Origin: Ancylothrix sp036704045
GTDB lineage: Bacteria; Cyanobacteriota; Cyanobacteriia; Cyanobacteriales; Oscillatoriaceae
DNA length: 64,000 nt
Direction: 5' to 3'
Assembly (NCBI GenBank): GCA_036704045.1
Contig: DATNQM010000037.1
Span: forward strand, 248,001-312,000
Each line of letters starts with the position of its first letter. The stretch's first letter is position 1. Shown here one piece after another: positions 1 to 7,549 of this stretch. The position numbers and the translations under genes were made by a program. The notes under the pieces were generated by a model. That model had not been told where the DNA came from and searched no databases. It worked only from the letters and a program-made list of their open reading frames with translations.

Positions 1-78
1 TTAAAAATTTTTCTGTAGCTGTAGGGCTTTTTTGAGGGCTGCATGATTAAATAACAGAGAACCTATGATCTTTGACAA

Positions 79-1257
79 ATGACTAATCATCCATCTTTTA
101 ATGTATTTATTAGCACCGGTGAAGTTTCGGGAGATTTACAAGGAAGTTTATTAATTAATGCTCTTTTCAGTTATGCAAAAAAATTAGGAATAGAGCTAGA
201 AATTGCCGGTTTGGGAGGGGAAAAGATGGCGAAGGCCGGTTGTCGTTTGGTGGGTGATACGACAGCTATTGGTTCAGTGGGATTGCTAGAGTCTATTCCT
301 TTTATTTTGCCGACTTTGGAGGTGCAAAAAAAAGCTAAGAAATATTTAAAAGAAAATGCTCCTGATGTGGTGGTTTTGATTGATTATATGGGGCCTAATA
401 TTGCTTTGGGCGAGTATGTAAAAAGTCATTTACCGGGGGTGCCGGTGGTTTTTTATATTGCGCCTCAGTTGTGGGTGTGGGCTCCTTTTCCATCACAAAC
501 TCGTCAAATTGTCAAGATATCAGATTTAATTTTGGCGGTGTTTCCCCAGGAGGCAAGCTATTACGAGGAAAAAGGCGCTAATGTTTGCTGGGTTGGGCAT
601 CCGTTAATTGACCGGCTAGGGGAGTTTCCGACTCGCCAGGAAGCGCGCAAGGTGTTAGGGATTGAGGAGGGGGAGTTAGCGGTGGCGTTGTTGCCGGCAT
701 CCCGTCAGCAGGAGGTAAAGTATTTGTGGCCGGTAATTTTGGAGGCTGCTAGGTTGCTTCAGGAACGGGTGTCGGGGGTGAGTTTTTGGATTCCGCTATC
801 GTTGGAGAAGTATAGGGGGGCGATTGAGGATGGGATACGGGCGTGTGGGTTACGGGCTAAGGTGGTGGCAGGCCGGTCGCAGGATGTTTTGGCGGCGGCA
901 GATTTGGCGATTTCTAAGTCGGGGACAGTAAATTTAGAGATTGCGCTTTTGAAGGTGCCGATGGTGGTGGTGTATCGAGTGAGCGGGCTTACCTATTGGG
1001 TGGCGCGCCGGTTGTTTAAGTTTAAGATTCCGTTTATGTCGCCGGTGAATTTGGTAGAGATGAGGCCGGTGGTGCCGGAGTTGTTGCAGGAAGAGGCGAC
1101 ACCACAGGCGATTGTGGATGAGGCTTTGCGGTTGCTGCCGGGTGGTGAGGGGTTGGAGGAGGTGTTGGCGGGGTATGAGGAGATGCGGGAAGGGTTGGGG
1201 CCGGTGGGTGTTTGCGAGCGGGCGGCTTCTGAGATTTTGGGGTTGGTTGTGAGGTAA
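79..1257 (+). CDS. lpxB: Lipid-A-disaccharide synthase
   Basis: LpxB is a GT19 glycosyltransferase that joins UDP-2,3-diacylglucosamine to lipid X, giving the tetraacyl disaccharide of lipid A at the inner face of the cytoplasmic membrane. The 392-residue length is normal. Visible family blocks are STGEVSGDLQGSLL (about 12-25), the APQLWVWAP block (about 128-136), GHPLID (about 173), LLPASRQQEVK (about 204-214) and SKSGTVNLEIAL (about 279-290), the UDP-sugar region. The start is ATG at 79; no strong Shine-Dalgarno is seen. In cyanobacteria lpxB usually ends an lpxC-fabZ-lpxA-lpxB run, so upstream partners may lie just outside the window, but bases 1-78 cannot be assigned. The gene carries eleven copies of GCCGGT/ACCGGC/GCCGGC. 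Confidence 0.95.
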   Translation: MTNHPSFNVFISTGEVSGDLQGSLLINALFSYAKKLGIELEIAGLGGEKMAKAGCRLVGDTTAIGSVGLLESIPFILPTLEVQKKAKKYLKENAPDVVVLIDYMGPNIALGEYVKSHLPGVPVVFYIAPQLWVWAPFPSQTRQIVKISDLILAVFPQEASYYEEKGANVCWVGHPLIDRLGEFPTRQEARKVLGIEEGELAVALLPASRQQEVKYLWPVILEAARLLQERVSGVSFWIPLSLEKYRGAIEDGIRACGLRAKVVAGRSQDVLAAADLAISKSGTVNLEIALLKVPMVVVYRVSGLTYWVARRLFKFKIPFMSPVNLVEMRPVVPELLQEEATPQAIVDEALRLLPGGEGLEEVLAGYEEMREGLGPVGVCERAASEILGLVVR

Positions 1258-1313
1258 GGGTTGTGTGTTGGGAAGGCTATTCTAAAAAAAGAATTTGTTA
1301 GTAGGTTAAAGGG

Positions 1314-1889
1314 ATGAATAGTTACAAGATAGATTTAGCGCCGGTTATTGAATTAACGGATGAGCAATTTTACGAATTGTGTGGACAAAATCCCGATTAT
1401 AAGTTTGAAAGAACGGCAAAAGGAGAACTGATTATTATGTCGCCTACGGGTGGAGAAACAGGTGGTAAAAATTGGTCAATTAACGGGCAAATTTGGCTGT
1501 GGAATCAAAGAACAAGTTTAGGGATTGGGTTTGATTCTTTGACTTGTTTTAAGCTGCCGAATGGTGCAAATCTTTCTCCTAATGCTGCTTGGATATTGCA
1601 AGAAAGATGGGATGCTTTAAGTGCGGAAGAAAGAAGGAAGTTTCCGCCAATTTGTCCTGATTTTGTGATTGAGTTGCGTTCGCCTACAGATACGCTTAAA
1701 AACTTGCGTGAGAAGATGGTGGAATATAAAGAGAATGGGGCAAGATTGGGTTGGTTAATTGATCCGATTAATAAGCAGGTGGAAGTTTATCGTTTGGGGG
1801 TAGAAGTGGAGGTTTTAGAGGGGCCGGCAAGCGTTTCTGGAGAGGATGTTTTACCGGGTTTTGTGTTGGATTTGGCGGGGATTTTGTGA
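1314..1889 (+). CDS. Uma2-family (DUF820) putative PD-(D/E)XK endonuclease
   Basis: Uma2 proteins are a large cyanobacterial family with a restriction-endonuclease-like fold. Their biological role is unsettled and the family is often amplified. This 191-residue copy is full length, with an N-terminal helical part, MSPTGGETG at about 42-50, the diagnostic PDFVIELRSPTDTL at 115-128 (acidic core D116 and E120), GWLIDP at about 146-151 and a closing PGFVLDL segment. The start is ATG at 1314 with only a weak purine run upstream. It lies 56 bases after lpxB in the same direction, but no functional link is implied. A frameshifted remnant of the same family lies at 16572-16873. Family assignment is firm; nuclease activity is inferred from the fold. 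Confidence 0.88.
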   Translation: MNSYKIDLAPVIELTDEQFYELCGQNPDYKFERTAKGELIIMSPTGGETGGKNWSINGQIWLWNQRTSLGIGFDSLTCFKLPNGANLSPNAAWILQERWDALSAEERRKFPPICPDFVIELRSPTDTLKNLREKMVEYKENGARLGWLIDPINKQVEVYRLGVEVEVLEGPASVSGEDVLPGFVLDLAGIL

Positions 1890-2784
1890 GAGTTTTTTTT
1901 GGGTTGGGGGGGCCGGTTGTTTAATAAAAGTTAATTATGTATAACTCATTCCCTGTTAGGGGTGAGTGATGGGAAATTTTTTGTTTTTTTTGCATTTACC
2001 AAGAGGAAAATATCAGGGCAACACCAATGTTTAATTTTGATAATGTTTATACTCAATTAATTGAAGAAGGGGGGTAAAACACGGGTTGTTTTTGCCAATG
2101 GCATTCACATTACATCAGGTGATTGTATTAGCGTTTTTACTGCATTTAAACCATATTTTTTTATAAAGCAGAATGAGTTTAACCCGTTCTTGACATTTAT
2201 AAAATATCGTGGAAATTCTCTCCTGTTTAGAGTAGCTCATTCATGGCATATCTCTTACAAACATTAATTGAATTTATTGTAAACTATTTTTTTGTAATTT
2301 TTCATCTCAAATAGACAGTTTTGAGAAGTTTGCTAATTTAGTGTAGCAAGTTGCCAAAAACCTACGATTAGCCTATTTTTCGACGATCAAGTTATAGCAA
2401 ACTTAATTTGTTTAATAGTGTAAAAATGCCGTATCAAGAGGAATCAAGAACATTATTAATGCTGTTAATGATTATTTTGGTTTCTTTGTTCTCTAACCAC
2501 ATTAGCGGTATAAAATCAGTGATTATTTATACTTTTTTGCTTAACTCATGAGAAAACAACTATCACTTTTGGGGCGTGTGAAAAATAGGTATTCTTAGAG
2601 TGGGAAGCCAGTAATTCCCTAACCGTGTATTGACATTAAAGTGAGAGCATGACATCCTCAAACAAGTTAGGAGAAATGGGGCATCACGGGGGCAAAAGCT
2701 TAACCACTATATTGCGAATTAGGGGTATTAGCTGCGAGAGCTTGCTGGTTGGGAAAAACAGGTAAATCAACTTGGAGAGAAAGT
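1890..2784. other. Long AT-rich intergenic stretch without a supported gene
   Basis: About 0.9 kb between the Uma2 gene and the secreted-protein gene. A short hairpin lies at 1944-1967 (ACTCA/TGAGT closing over CCCT/AGGG), followed a few bases later by T-rich sequence, so it may be a weak terminator. Small open frames exist (2061-2267, and 2426-2551 with one hydrophobic stretch) but none has a good ribosome site or family resemblance. A 16-codon frame starting ATGTTTAATTTTGAT at about 2027 looks like the stub of a lost gene. The GCCGGY hexamer common elsewhere is absent from about 1.92 to 4.92 kb. Confidence 0.5.
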
Positions 2785-3435
2785 ATGAAAAGTCGAATTT
2801 TAGTCCTAGCTGCCTTAGTCGCCACCCTTGGGTTAGCGCTACCCAGCAAAGCCACCAGCCTACAGAGCAATGAAAGGACTGTACAAACACGGCTGTTAGC
2901 TCAGTCGAGTTGGGTTACAGTTGAACCTAATGGTGCGTACTTCAAAGTCGAGATGCCGCAGAATCCCCAAAAAGTAGAAGGAGAAGATGGCTTTCTGCAA
3001 GTGCCGGGGATACCTGGCCGTTTTCTTATGAAGGCCAGCTTGAGTTTCCCTACTTTAAGCGGTGGAAAACCAAAAATGCCCAATCCTCTGACTGCATTTA
3101 GTGCATCCAATAGTCAAGAGTCATTTAATGTTTTTTATGTGGATCAGCGTCTATTTCTTGCCGAAAGGGGCGAGCAGCAAATGGATGGCCGTTGGATCGG
3201 CGACATTCTAAAATCCTTAGAGAAACCTCACTTATTAAATAAAGTCCAAAAGATTTCGTATCCTGGACCGCTCGGACCCTCCAGATACCCAGGACGAGAA
3301 GTTCGGGAGGTAGTCCCTCAAGGCGTATTTGCTATGAGGTTTTACTTGTTTCCATCAGGCCGAATTTATATACTTATCGCTCAATCTAGTGAGGAAAATG
3401 TGAATCGATTTTTCAATTCCTGGAAGTATCTCTAA
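2785..3435 (+). CDS. Secreted protein of unknown function
   Basis: I do not recognise a family. The preferred start is ATG at 2785, preceded by GGAGAG. An upstream ATG at 2749 would place a charged stretch before the signal peptide. From 2785 the protein is 216 residues and opens with a classic signal peptide, MKSRILVLAALVATLGLALPSKA, with likely cleavage after the Ala. The mature part is soluble and mixed alpha/beta-looking, with WVTVEPNGAYFKVEMPQNP near its N-terminus, and it ends in a region rich in aromatic and hydrophobic residues. This resembles small secreted cyanobacterial proteins that begin with W..y.p.dg.F.v.mP, seen in several uncharacterised families. Base composition is more even than in neighbours and it shares the hexamer-free zone with the downstream amidase. 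Confidence 0.7.
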   Translation: MKSRILVLAALVATLGLALPSKATSLQSNERTVQTRLLAQSSWVTVEPNGAYFKVEMPQNPQKVEGEDGFLQVPGIPGRFLMKASLSFPTLSGGKPKMPNPLTAFSASNSQESFNVFYVDQRLFLAERGEQQMDGRWIGDILKSLEKPHLLNKVQKISYPGPLGPSRYPGREVREVVPQGVFAMRFYLFPSGRIYILIAQSSEENVNRFFNSWKYL

Positions 3436-3533
3436 TTAAAAATAGTCAAGCCCTAAAAATGCCATTAGAAGGTGGGAATTTGGAGCTTGGGAAACGTCTA
3501 AAAAGAGTAAAAAATTAATTACCTAACTAAACT

Positions 3534-4625
3534 ATGTGTACTAGAGTTGTTTATCTTGGACTAGACCAAACCATCATTACTGCACGCAGCATGGACTGGG
3601 AAAATGATATGGGAACAAATCTTTGGGCATTTCCACCAGGCATAAATCGTGATGGGGCGGCTGGATCTAACTCCATTCAATGGACTTCCAAGTATGGCAG
3701 TGTTGTAGCGACTTGCTTCGATAGTGGTTCAGCCGACGGTATGAACGAGAAAGGACTGGTTGCCAATCTGCTCTATCTCACTGAGACAGAGTATCCGAAG
3801 CCCACCGAAAACGACCCACGCAAACCCCTAGCCCTTTCTGCTTGGGTGCAATACGTCTTGGATAATTATGCCACCGTTAAAGAGGCTGTTGAGGAGTTAA
3901 AAAAAGAACCGTTCTACATCGTGTCCAGCGTTGCACCCGATGATACCGAAGCGGCAGGAACTACTCATCTGTCGATTTCGGATGCCACAGGTGACTCTGC
4001 CATTTTCGAGTACATCAATGGCGAGTTGCAAACTCACCATAATAAAAACTATCAGGTTATGACCAACTCCCCGATCTACGAAAAGCAACTGGCGCTTAAT
4101 GAGTATTGGCATGAGATTGGCGGACACACGATACTACCAGGCACCTATAAAGCAGTGGATCGGTTTGTTCGAGCTTCATTCTACATCAAGGAGATCGTGC
4201 AAACATCGGATATCAAGGAAGCAATCGCCAATGTCTTTTCGGTGATTCGCAATGTGTCAGTCCCTAGGGGCATCAAAAAGCCACATTCAGCCCGGGACTC
4301 CTACACTCAATGGCGCGTCGTAGCGGATCATAAGAACTTGCGATATTTCTTTGAATCTACCAGCTATCCGAATGTCTTCTGGGTCAACCTTTCCGATCTC
4401 GATCTTACAGAAGGAAAGCAAGCCAAAAAGCTAACGCTGACGGCTAAGAAGGATTTTGCAGGCAATGTGGCGAAGCAGTTTGAAGACACCCAACCGTTTT
4501 CGTTTTTATCCCCACAATCTGAGCCAAACAATCAACAACTGAAGCAGAAAATTGACCAGTTGAAGAAAAAGAACCATACACTAGAACAGAAACTTGCTAA
4601 AATCCTCACTTTGCTGGAACCATAG
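3534..4625 (+). CDS. Choloylglycine hydrolase / penicillin V acylase-family linear amide hydrolase
   Basis: An Ntn-hydrolase of the linear amide C-N hydrolase family (bile salt hydrolase, penicillin V acylase). After Met removal, Cys2 becomes the N-terminal nucleophile. MCTRVVYLG, Arg18 and Asp21 in ITARSMDWEND, and GMNEKGLVANLL (about 70-81) match the family core, and a conserved Arg lies in the HSARDSYTQWRV region. In environmental bacteria the physiological substrate may be N-acyl-homoserine lactones or other amides; nothing here decides this. No signal peptide is seen, so it may be cytoplasmic. At 363 residues it carries a C-terminal tail of about 25 residues (LKQKIDQLKKKNHTLEQKL) predicted to form a coiled coil, unusual for the family. 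The start is ATG at 3534, fixed by the need for Cys at position 2. Confidence 0.9.
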   Translation: MCTRVVYLGLDQTIITARSMDWENDMGTNLWAFPPGINRDGAAGSNSIQWTSKYGSVVATCFDSGSADGMNEKGLVANLLYLTETEYPKPTENDPRKPLALSAWVQYVLDNYATVKEAVEELKKEPFYIVSSVAPDDTEAAGTTHLSISDATGDSAIFEYINGELQTHHNKNYQVMTNSPIYEKQLALNEYWHEIGGHTILPGTYKAVDRFVRASFYIKEIVQTSDIKEAIANVFSVIRNVSVPRGIKKPHSARDSYTQWRVVADHKNLRYFFESTSYPNVFWVNLSDLDLTEGKQAKKLTLTAKKDFAGNVAKQFEDTQPFSFLSPQSEPNNQQLKQKIDQLKKKNHTLEQKLAKILTLLEP

Positions 4626-4702
4626 CAATAGTTTAACTAACGAACTTTCATCGCTATTTTATAGCAGTTACCAACATCCCAAGCAACATTTTATAACCCT
4701 CA

Positions 4703-4735
4703 AAAAAAATCGGTTTCTTCAATAAACCGGGTTTT
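4703..4735. terminator. Probable bidirectional rho-independent terminator
   Basis: CGGTTT (4711-4716) pairs with AAACCG (4724-4729) around a short loop, with an A-run on the left and a T-rich run on the right. It sits between the convergent amidase and esterase genes and could serve both strands. Confidence 0.65.
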
Positions 4736-4831
4736 CTATATAATATCAACCAAGAAATTTATAGACTCTGGCCATAAATTTCTTGCAAACACAAACCAGC
4801 AAACTTTCACTTAACTTTGGCGAGATTTTAG

Positions 4832-5635
4832 CTACCATTCCACCGCATCCCGCGCCACCCCCACGGGCACCGTATGAGGCCCATCAAACTCTTGATAAAC
4901 AACATCATAATCGGCCTCTTTTAAAACCGGCACAAGACGGCGGCTACATTTATCAATCGGTAAAACTCTATCACCTATACCATGAGAAATAAATATTTTA
5001 GGTTCGCCAACTTGATCAGCCGATGCCATAAAACCAGGCGAAAAAGCCACAACATGACTAAACAAATCGCCATTTGTAATACCAACCGACAAAGCATAAG
5101 AAGCTCCATCTGAAAAACCGCCCACTGCAATAGAATTCGGGTCAATTGCATAGCGAGTAAAAACTTGTTTCAACGCCGCATCTATAAAAGCAATATCAAC
5201 ACCAAACCGGCTTACAATCACATCCCAAGTCGAAGAACGAGACTCAGGCAGCACAACAATTACTCCCAAAGAATCAGCCACCTTTTGTACAATACGCAAC
5301 GCCCCTTCAGCATCACCGCCAGCACCATGTAACATCACCATTAAAGGCATTGGTTTGTTTGGTTGATAAGAGGCCGATACATAAACAAAACCGTCCCGTC
5401 TGCCATCTAATTTTAAAGCATGAAGACCCGTAGAACCAAGCGCAACCGGCATCCCCGGACGAGAAAGCAAACGTCCTGTAGAAGCTTTCTTATCCTGATT
5501 AGAAGTTTTCATAACTGGTAAATTTTGGTTTAAACAACTGGACAAATTAGCAACAAGCACAGGCATTACGAAGAGCAACAAACGCAAAAAATGCCGACGT
5601 GTAGAATAAGATAAAACACCTTTCAAAGCATACAA
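4832..5635 (-). CDS. Exported alpha/beta hydrolase (PHB-depolymerase/carboxylesterase type)
   Basis: A serine esterase of the alpha/beta fold, close to the LpqC/poly(3-hydroxybutyrate) depolymerase-like and phospholipase/carboxylesterase groups. Oxyanion region MLHGAGGD is at 101-108, nucleophile elbow GGFSDG at 172-177 with Ser175, and the likely catalytic His is in DGPHTVP near the C-terminus. The N-terminus combines a twin-arginine motif (STRRHFLRLLL, 11-21), a hydrophobic stretch and a lipobox-like LSSC with Cys34, suggesting Tat export and possible lipidation. The 267-residue length fits. It is a single gene, convergent with the amidase, and its substrate is unknown. An ester or peptidoglycan/polymer substrate outside the cytoplasm is inferred from location only. 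Confidence 0.82.
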   Translation of the reverse strand: MYALKGVLSYSTRRHFLRLLLFVMPVLVANLSSCLNQNLPVMKTSNQDKKASTGRLLSRPGMPVALGSTGLHALKLDGRRDGFVYVSASYQPNKPMPLMVMLHGAGGDAEGALRIVQKVADSLGVIVVLPESRSSTWDVIVSRFGVDIAFIDAALKQVFTRYAIDPNSIAVGGFSDGASYALSVGITNGDLFSHVVAFSPGFMASADQVGEPKIFISHGIGDRVLPIDKCSRRLVPVLKEADYDVVYQEFDGPHTVPVGVARDAVEW

Positions 5636-5792
5636 CCTTACTGAAGAATTAAATTCTGGCCTACCCTCACGCTAGGACAGTGAAAAATTTCCTACCTTAT
5701 TCTTTCGAGAGATTTAAGCCCATCAAATTAGTAAAAAATTTGCCCCGTATATCTCACCCTAGATCCTTTATAAATTGCCCGTTCTCTCATCA

Positions 5793-5828
5793 CAAAAAAA
5801 ACCCCCTCTCCGTCAACGAAGAGGGGGA
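5793..5828 (-). terminator. Terminator of ndhD
   Basis: Read on the minus strand, CCCCCTCT and AGAGGGGG form an 8-bp GC-rich stem (5802-5809 with 5820-5827) followed by a run of eight T. It begins about 14 bases after the ndhD stop and is a textbook rho-independent terminator. Confidence 0.92.
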
Positions 5829-5841
5829 CAGGAGAGAGAAG

Positions 5842-7416
5842 TTAACGAAGCTTAGGCGCAACCATTGCCGCACCCTCTCCAAAAGCCACATTCTTTGTCA
5901 AACTTGGCACAGAATGACGCAAATGTTGAGTAAACTGAACCATCGTCGAATCATAAACCTGCGTCATAATTTTGGGATACAAACCAATCCCAATAATAGG
6001 CACCAACAAAGACGAAATAATAAACACCTCACGAGGTTCTGCATCTACTAAAACCTCATGTTCCACAAGTTCCTTATTTTCCGGCCCATAGAAAATTTCC
6101 CGCAGCATTGACAACAAATAAATCGGAGTTAAAATCACCCCAACCGCCGCCAAAAACACCACAATCACTTTAAACACCGGACTATACGCATCACTCGTAG
6201 CAAAACCAACAAACACCATCAACTCTGCCACAAAACCACTCATTCCTGGTAATGCCAAAGACGCCAAAGAACAAGCAGTCCACATCGCAAAAACCTTCCG
6301 CATCTTTTGACCAACTCCACCCATCTCATCAAGCATCAAAGTATGAGTCCGGTCATAAGTACAACCCACCATAAAAAACAAACTCGCCCCAATTAAACCA
6401 TGAGAAATCATTTGTAGCATTGCCCCACTAATACCTAAATCAGTATAAGAAGCAAGACCAATCAAAACAAAACCCATGTGAGAAATAGACGAATAAGCAA
6501 TCTTTCGTTTTAAATTCCTTTGAGCAAAAGAAGTTAGTGCAGCATAAATAATATTAACCACACCTAAAATCACTAAAATTGGAGCAAATACCGCATGAGC
6601 ATCTGGTAACATTCCAGCATTCATACGAAACAGCGCATAACCGCCCATTTTTAACAGAATTCCTGCTAGTAACATATGCGCCGGTGCTGTAGCTTCACCA
6701 TGGGCATCTGGTAGCCAAGTATGCAAAGGAAAAATTGGTAACTTCACACCATAAGCTATTAGAAACCCACCATAAAGTAACAACTGCAAATTCATCGCAT
6801 AATCTTTATTTGCAATTGCCCGCATATCAAAAGTTACCGTATCCCCATAAAACGCCATCGTCAAACCGGCAACCAAAATAAACAGCGAACCACCCGCCGT
6901 ATAAAGAATAAACTTAGTAGCCGCATATTGACGTTTTTTGCCACCCCAAATTGCCAAAATCAGGTAAACCGGCACTAACTCCAGTTCCCAAACCAAGAAA
7001 AACAAAAGAATATCTTGAACAGCAAAAACAGCAATTTGGCCGCCATACATTGCCAACATCAAAAAATAGAAAAGCTTCGGCTTTAAAGTCACCGGCCAAG
7101 CCGCTAAAATTGCCAAAGTTGTAATAAAACCCGTTAGCAGAATTAACGGCATCGAAAGACCATCAGCCCCTACAGTCCATCTCAAATCTAACTGAGCAAC
7201 CCACGAATAACTTTCTACCAATTGCAACTCAGGATTTGACAAATCATAGCCGGTGTAAAAAGCATAAACCGTCACCGCAAAATCAATCAGACCAACAATT
7301 AAAGCAAACCATCTAACAGTTTTGCCATCTTTATCAGGAATAATCGGAATTAGCAGCGACGCTGCAATAGGAAACAAAATTATAAAACTCAGCCAGGGAA
7401 AATGTTCTAAATTCAT
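5842..7416 (-). CDS. ndhD1: NAD(P)H-quinone oxidoreductase chain 4 (NdhD1-type)
   Basis: Proton-pumping antiporter-like membrane subunit of the thylakoid NDH-1 complex used in respiration and cyclic electron flow, taking electrons from ferredoxin to plastoquinone. The 524 residues contain about 14 membrane segments. Characteristic blocks are VGADGLSMPLILLTGF, LFFLVWELELVPVYL with the conserved membrane Glu, KLPIFPLHTWLPDAHGEA with the channel Lys and His, and AYSSISHMGFVLIG. The start is ATG at 7416. It lies downstream of ndhF on the same strand, as is usual for the respiratory ndhF1/ndhD1 pair. Co-location with ndhF and the absence of CO2-uptake genes (cupA/cupB, ndhF3/F4) favour NdhD1; D1 versus D2 is not proven by sequence alone. 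A strong terminator follows. Confidence 0.93.
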   Translation of the reverse strand: MNLEHFPWLSFIILFPIAASLLIPIIPDKDGKTVRWFALIVGLIDFAVTVYAFYTGYDLSNPELQLVESYSWVAQLDLRWTVGADGLSMPLILLTGFITTLAILAAWPVTLKPKLFYFLMLAMYGGQIAVFAVQDILLFFLVWELELVPVYLILAIWGGKKRQYAATKFILYTAGGSLFILVAGLTMAFYGDTVTFDMRAIANKDYAMNLQLLLYGGFLIAYGVKLPIFPLHTWLPDAHGEATAPAHMLLAGILLKMGGYALFRMNAGMLPDAHAVFAPILVILGVVNIIYAALTSFAQRNLKRKIAYSSISHMGFVLIGLASYTDLGISGAMLQMISHGLIGASLFFMVGCTYDRTHTLMLDEMGGVGQKMRKVFAMWTACSLASLALPGMSGFVAELMVFVGFATSDAYSPVFKVIVVFLAAVGVILTPIYLLSMLREIFYGPENKELVEHEVLVDAEPREVFIISSLLVPIIGIGLYPKIMTQVYDSTMVQFTQHLRHSVPSLTKNVAFGEGAAMVAPKLR

Positions 7417-7485
7417 AGGTTAGTAGTTGGGCTTTAGCCCTAAATAACTCATCATCAATCAAAGAATTTATTGCCAAACTCATTG

Positions 7486-7549
7486 TTAAAAGTAGGGTGG
7501 GCTAGGCCCACCACTAACTGCCAGTGGGCATAACCCACTCTACTTTTAA
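7486..7549. repeat. Imperfect palindromic repeat between ndhF and ndhD
   Basis: TTAAAAGTAGGGTGGG (7486-7501) is inverted with one mismatch as CCCACTCTACTTTTAA (7534-7549). A second palindrome, TGGGC-TA-GGCCCA, is nested at the left arm, and further CCCAC/GTGGG pairings lie inside. It overlaps the ndhF stop codon. It looks like one of the small dispersed GTAGGGTGGGC-type palindromes of cyanobacteria and could attenuate read-through into ndhD. Confidence 0.75.

Noticed and set aside
2061..2267. 68-codon open frame on the plus strand
   Set aside because: No ribosome site, no recognisable motif, AT-driven composition; likely chance.
2426..2551. 41-codon frame with a hydrophobic stretch
   Set aside because: Could encode a tiny membrane peptide, but it has no Shine-Dalgarno and no family resemblance; mentioned only in the gap entry.
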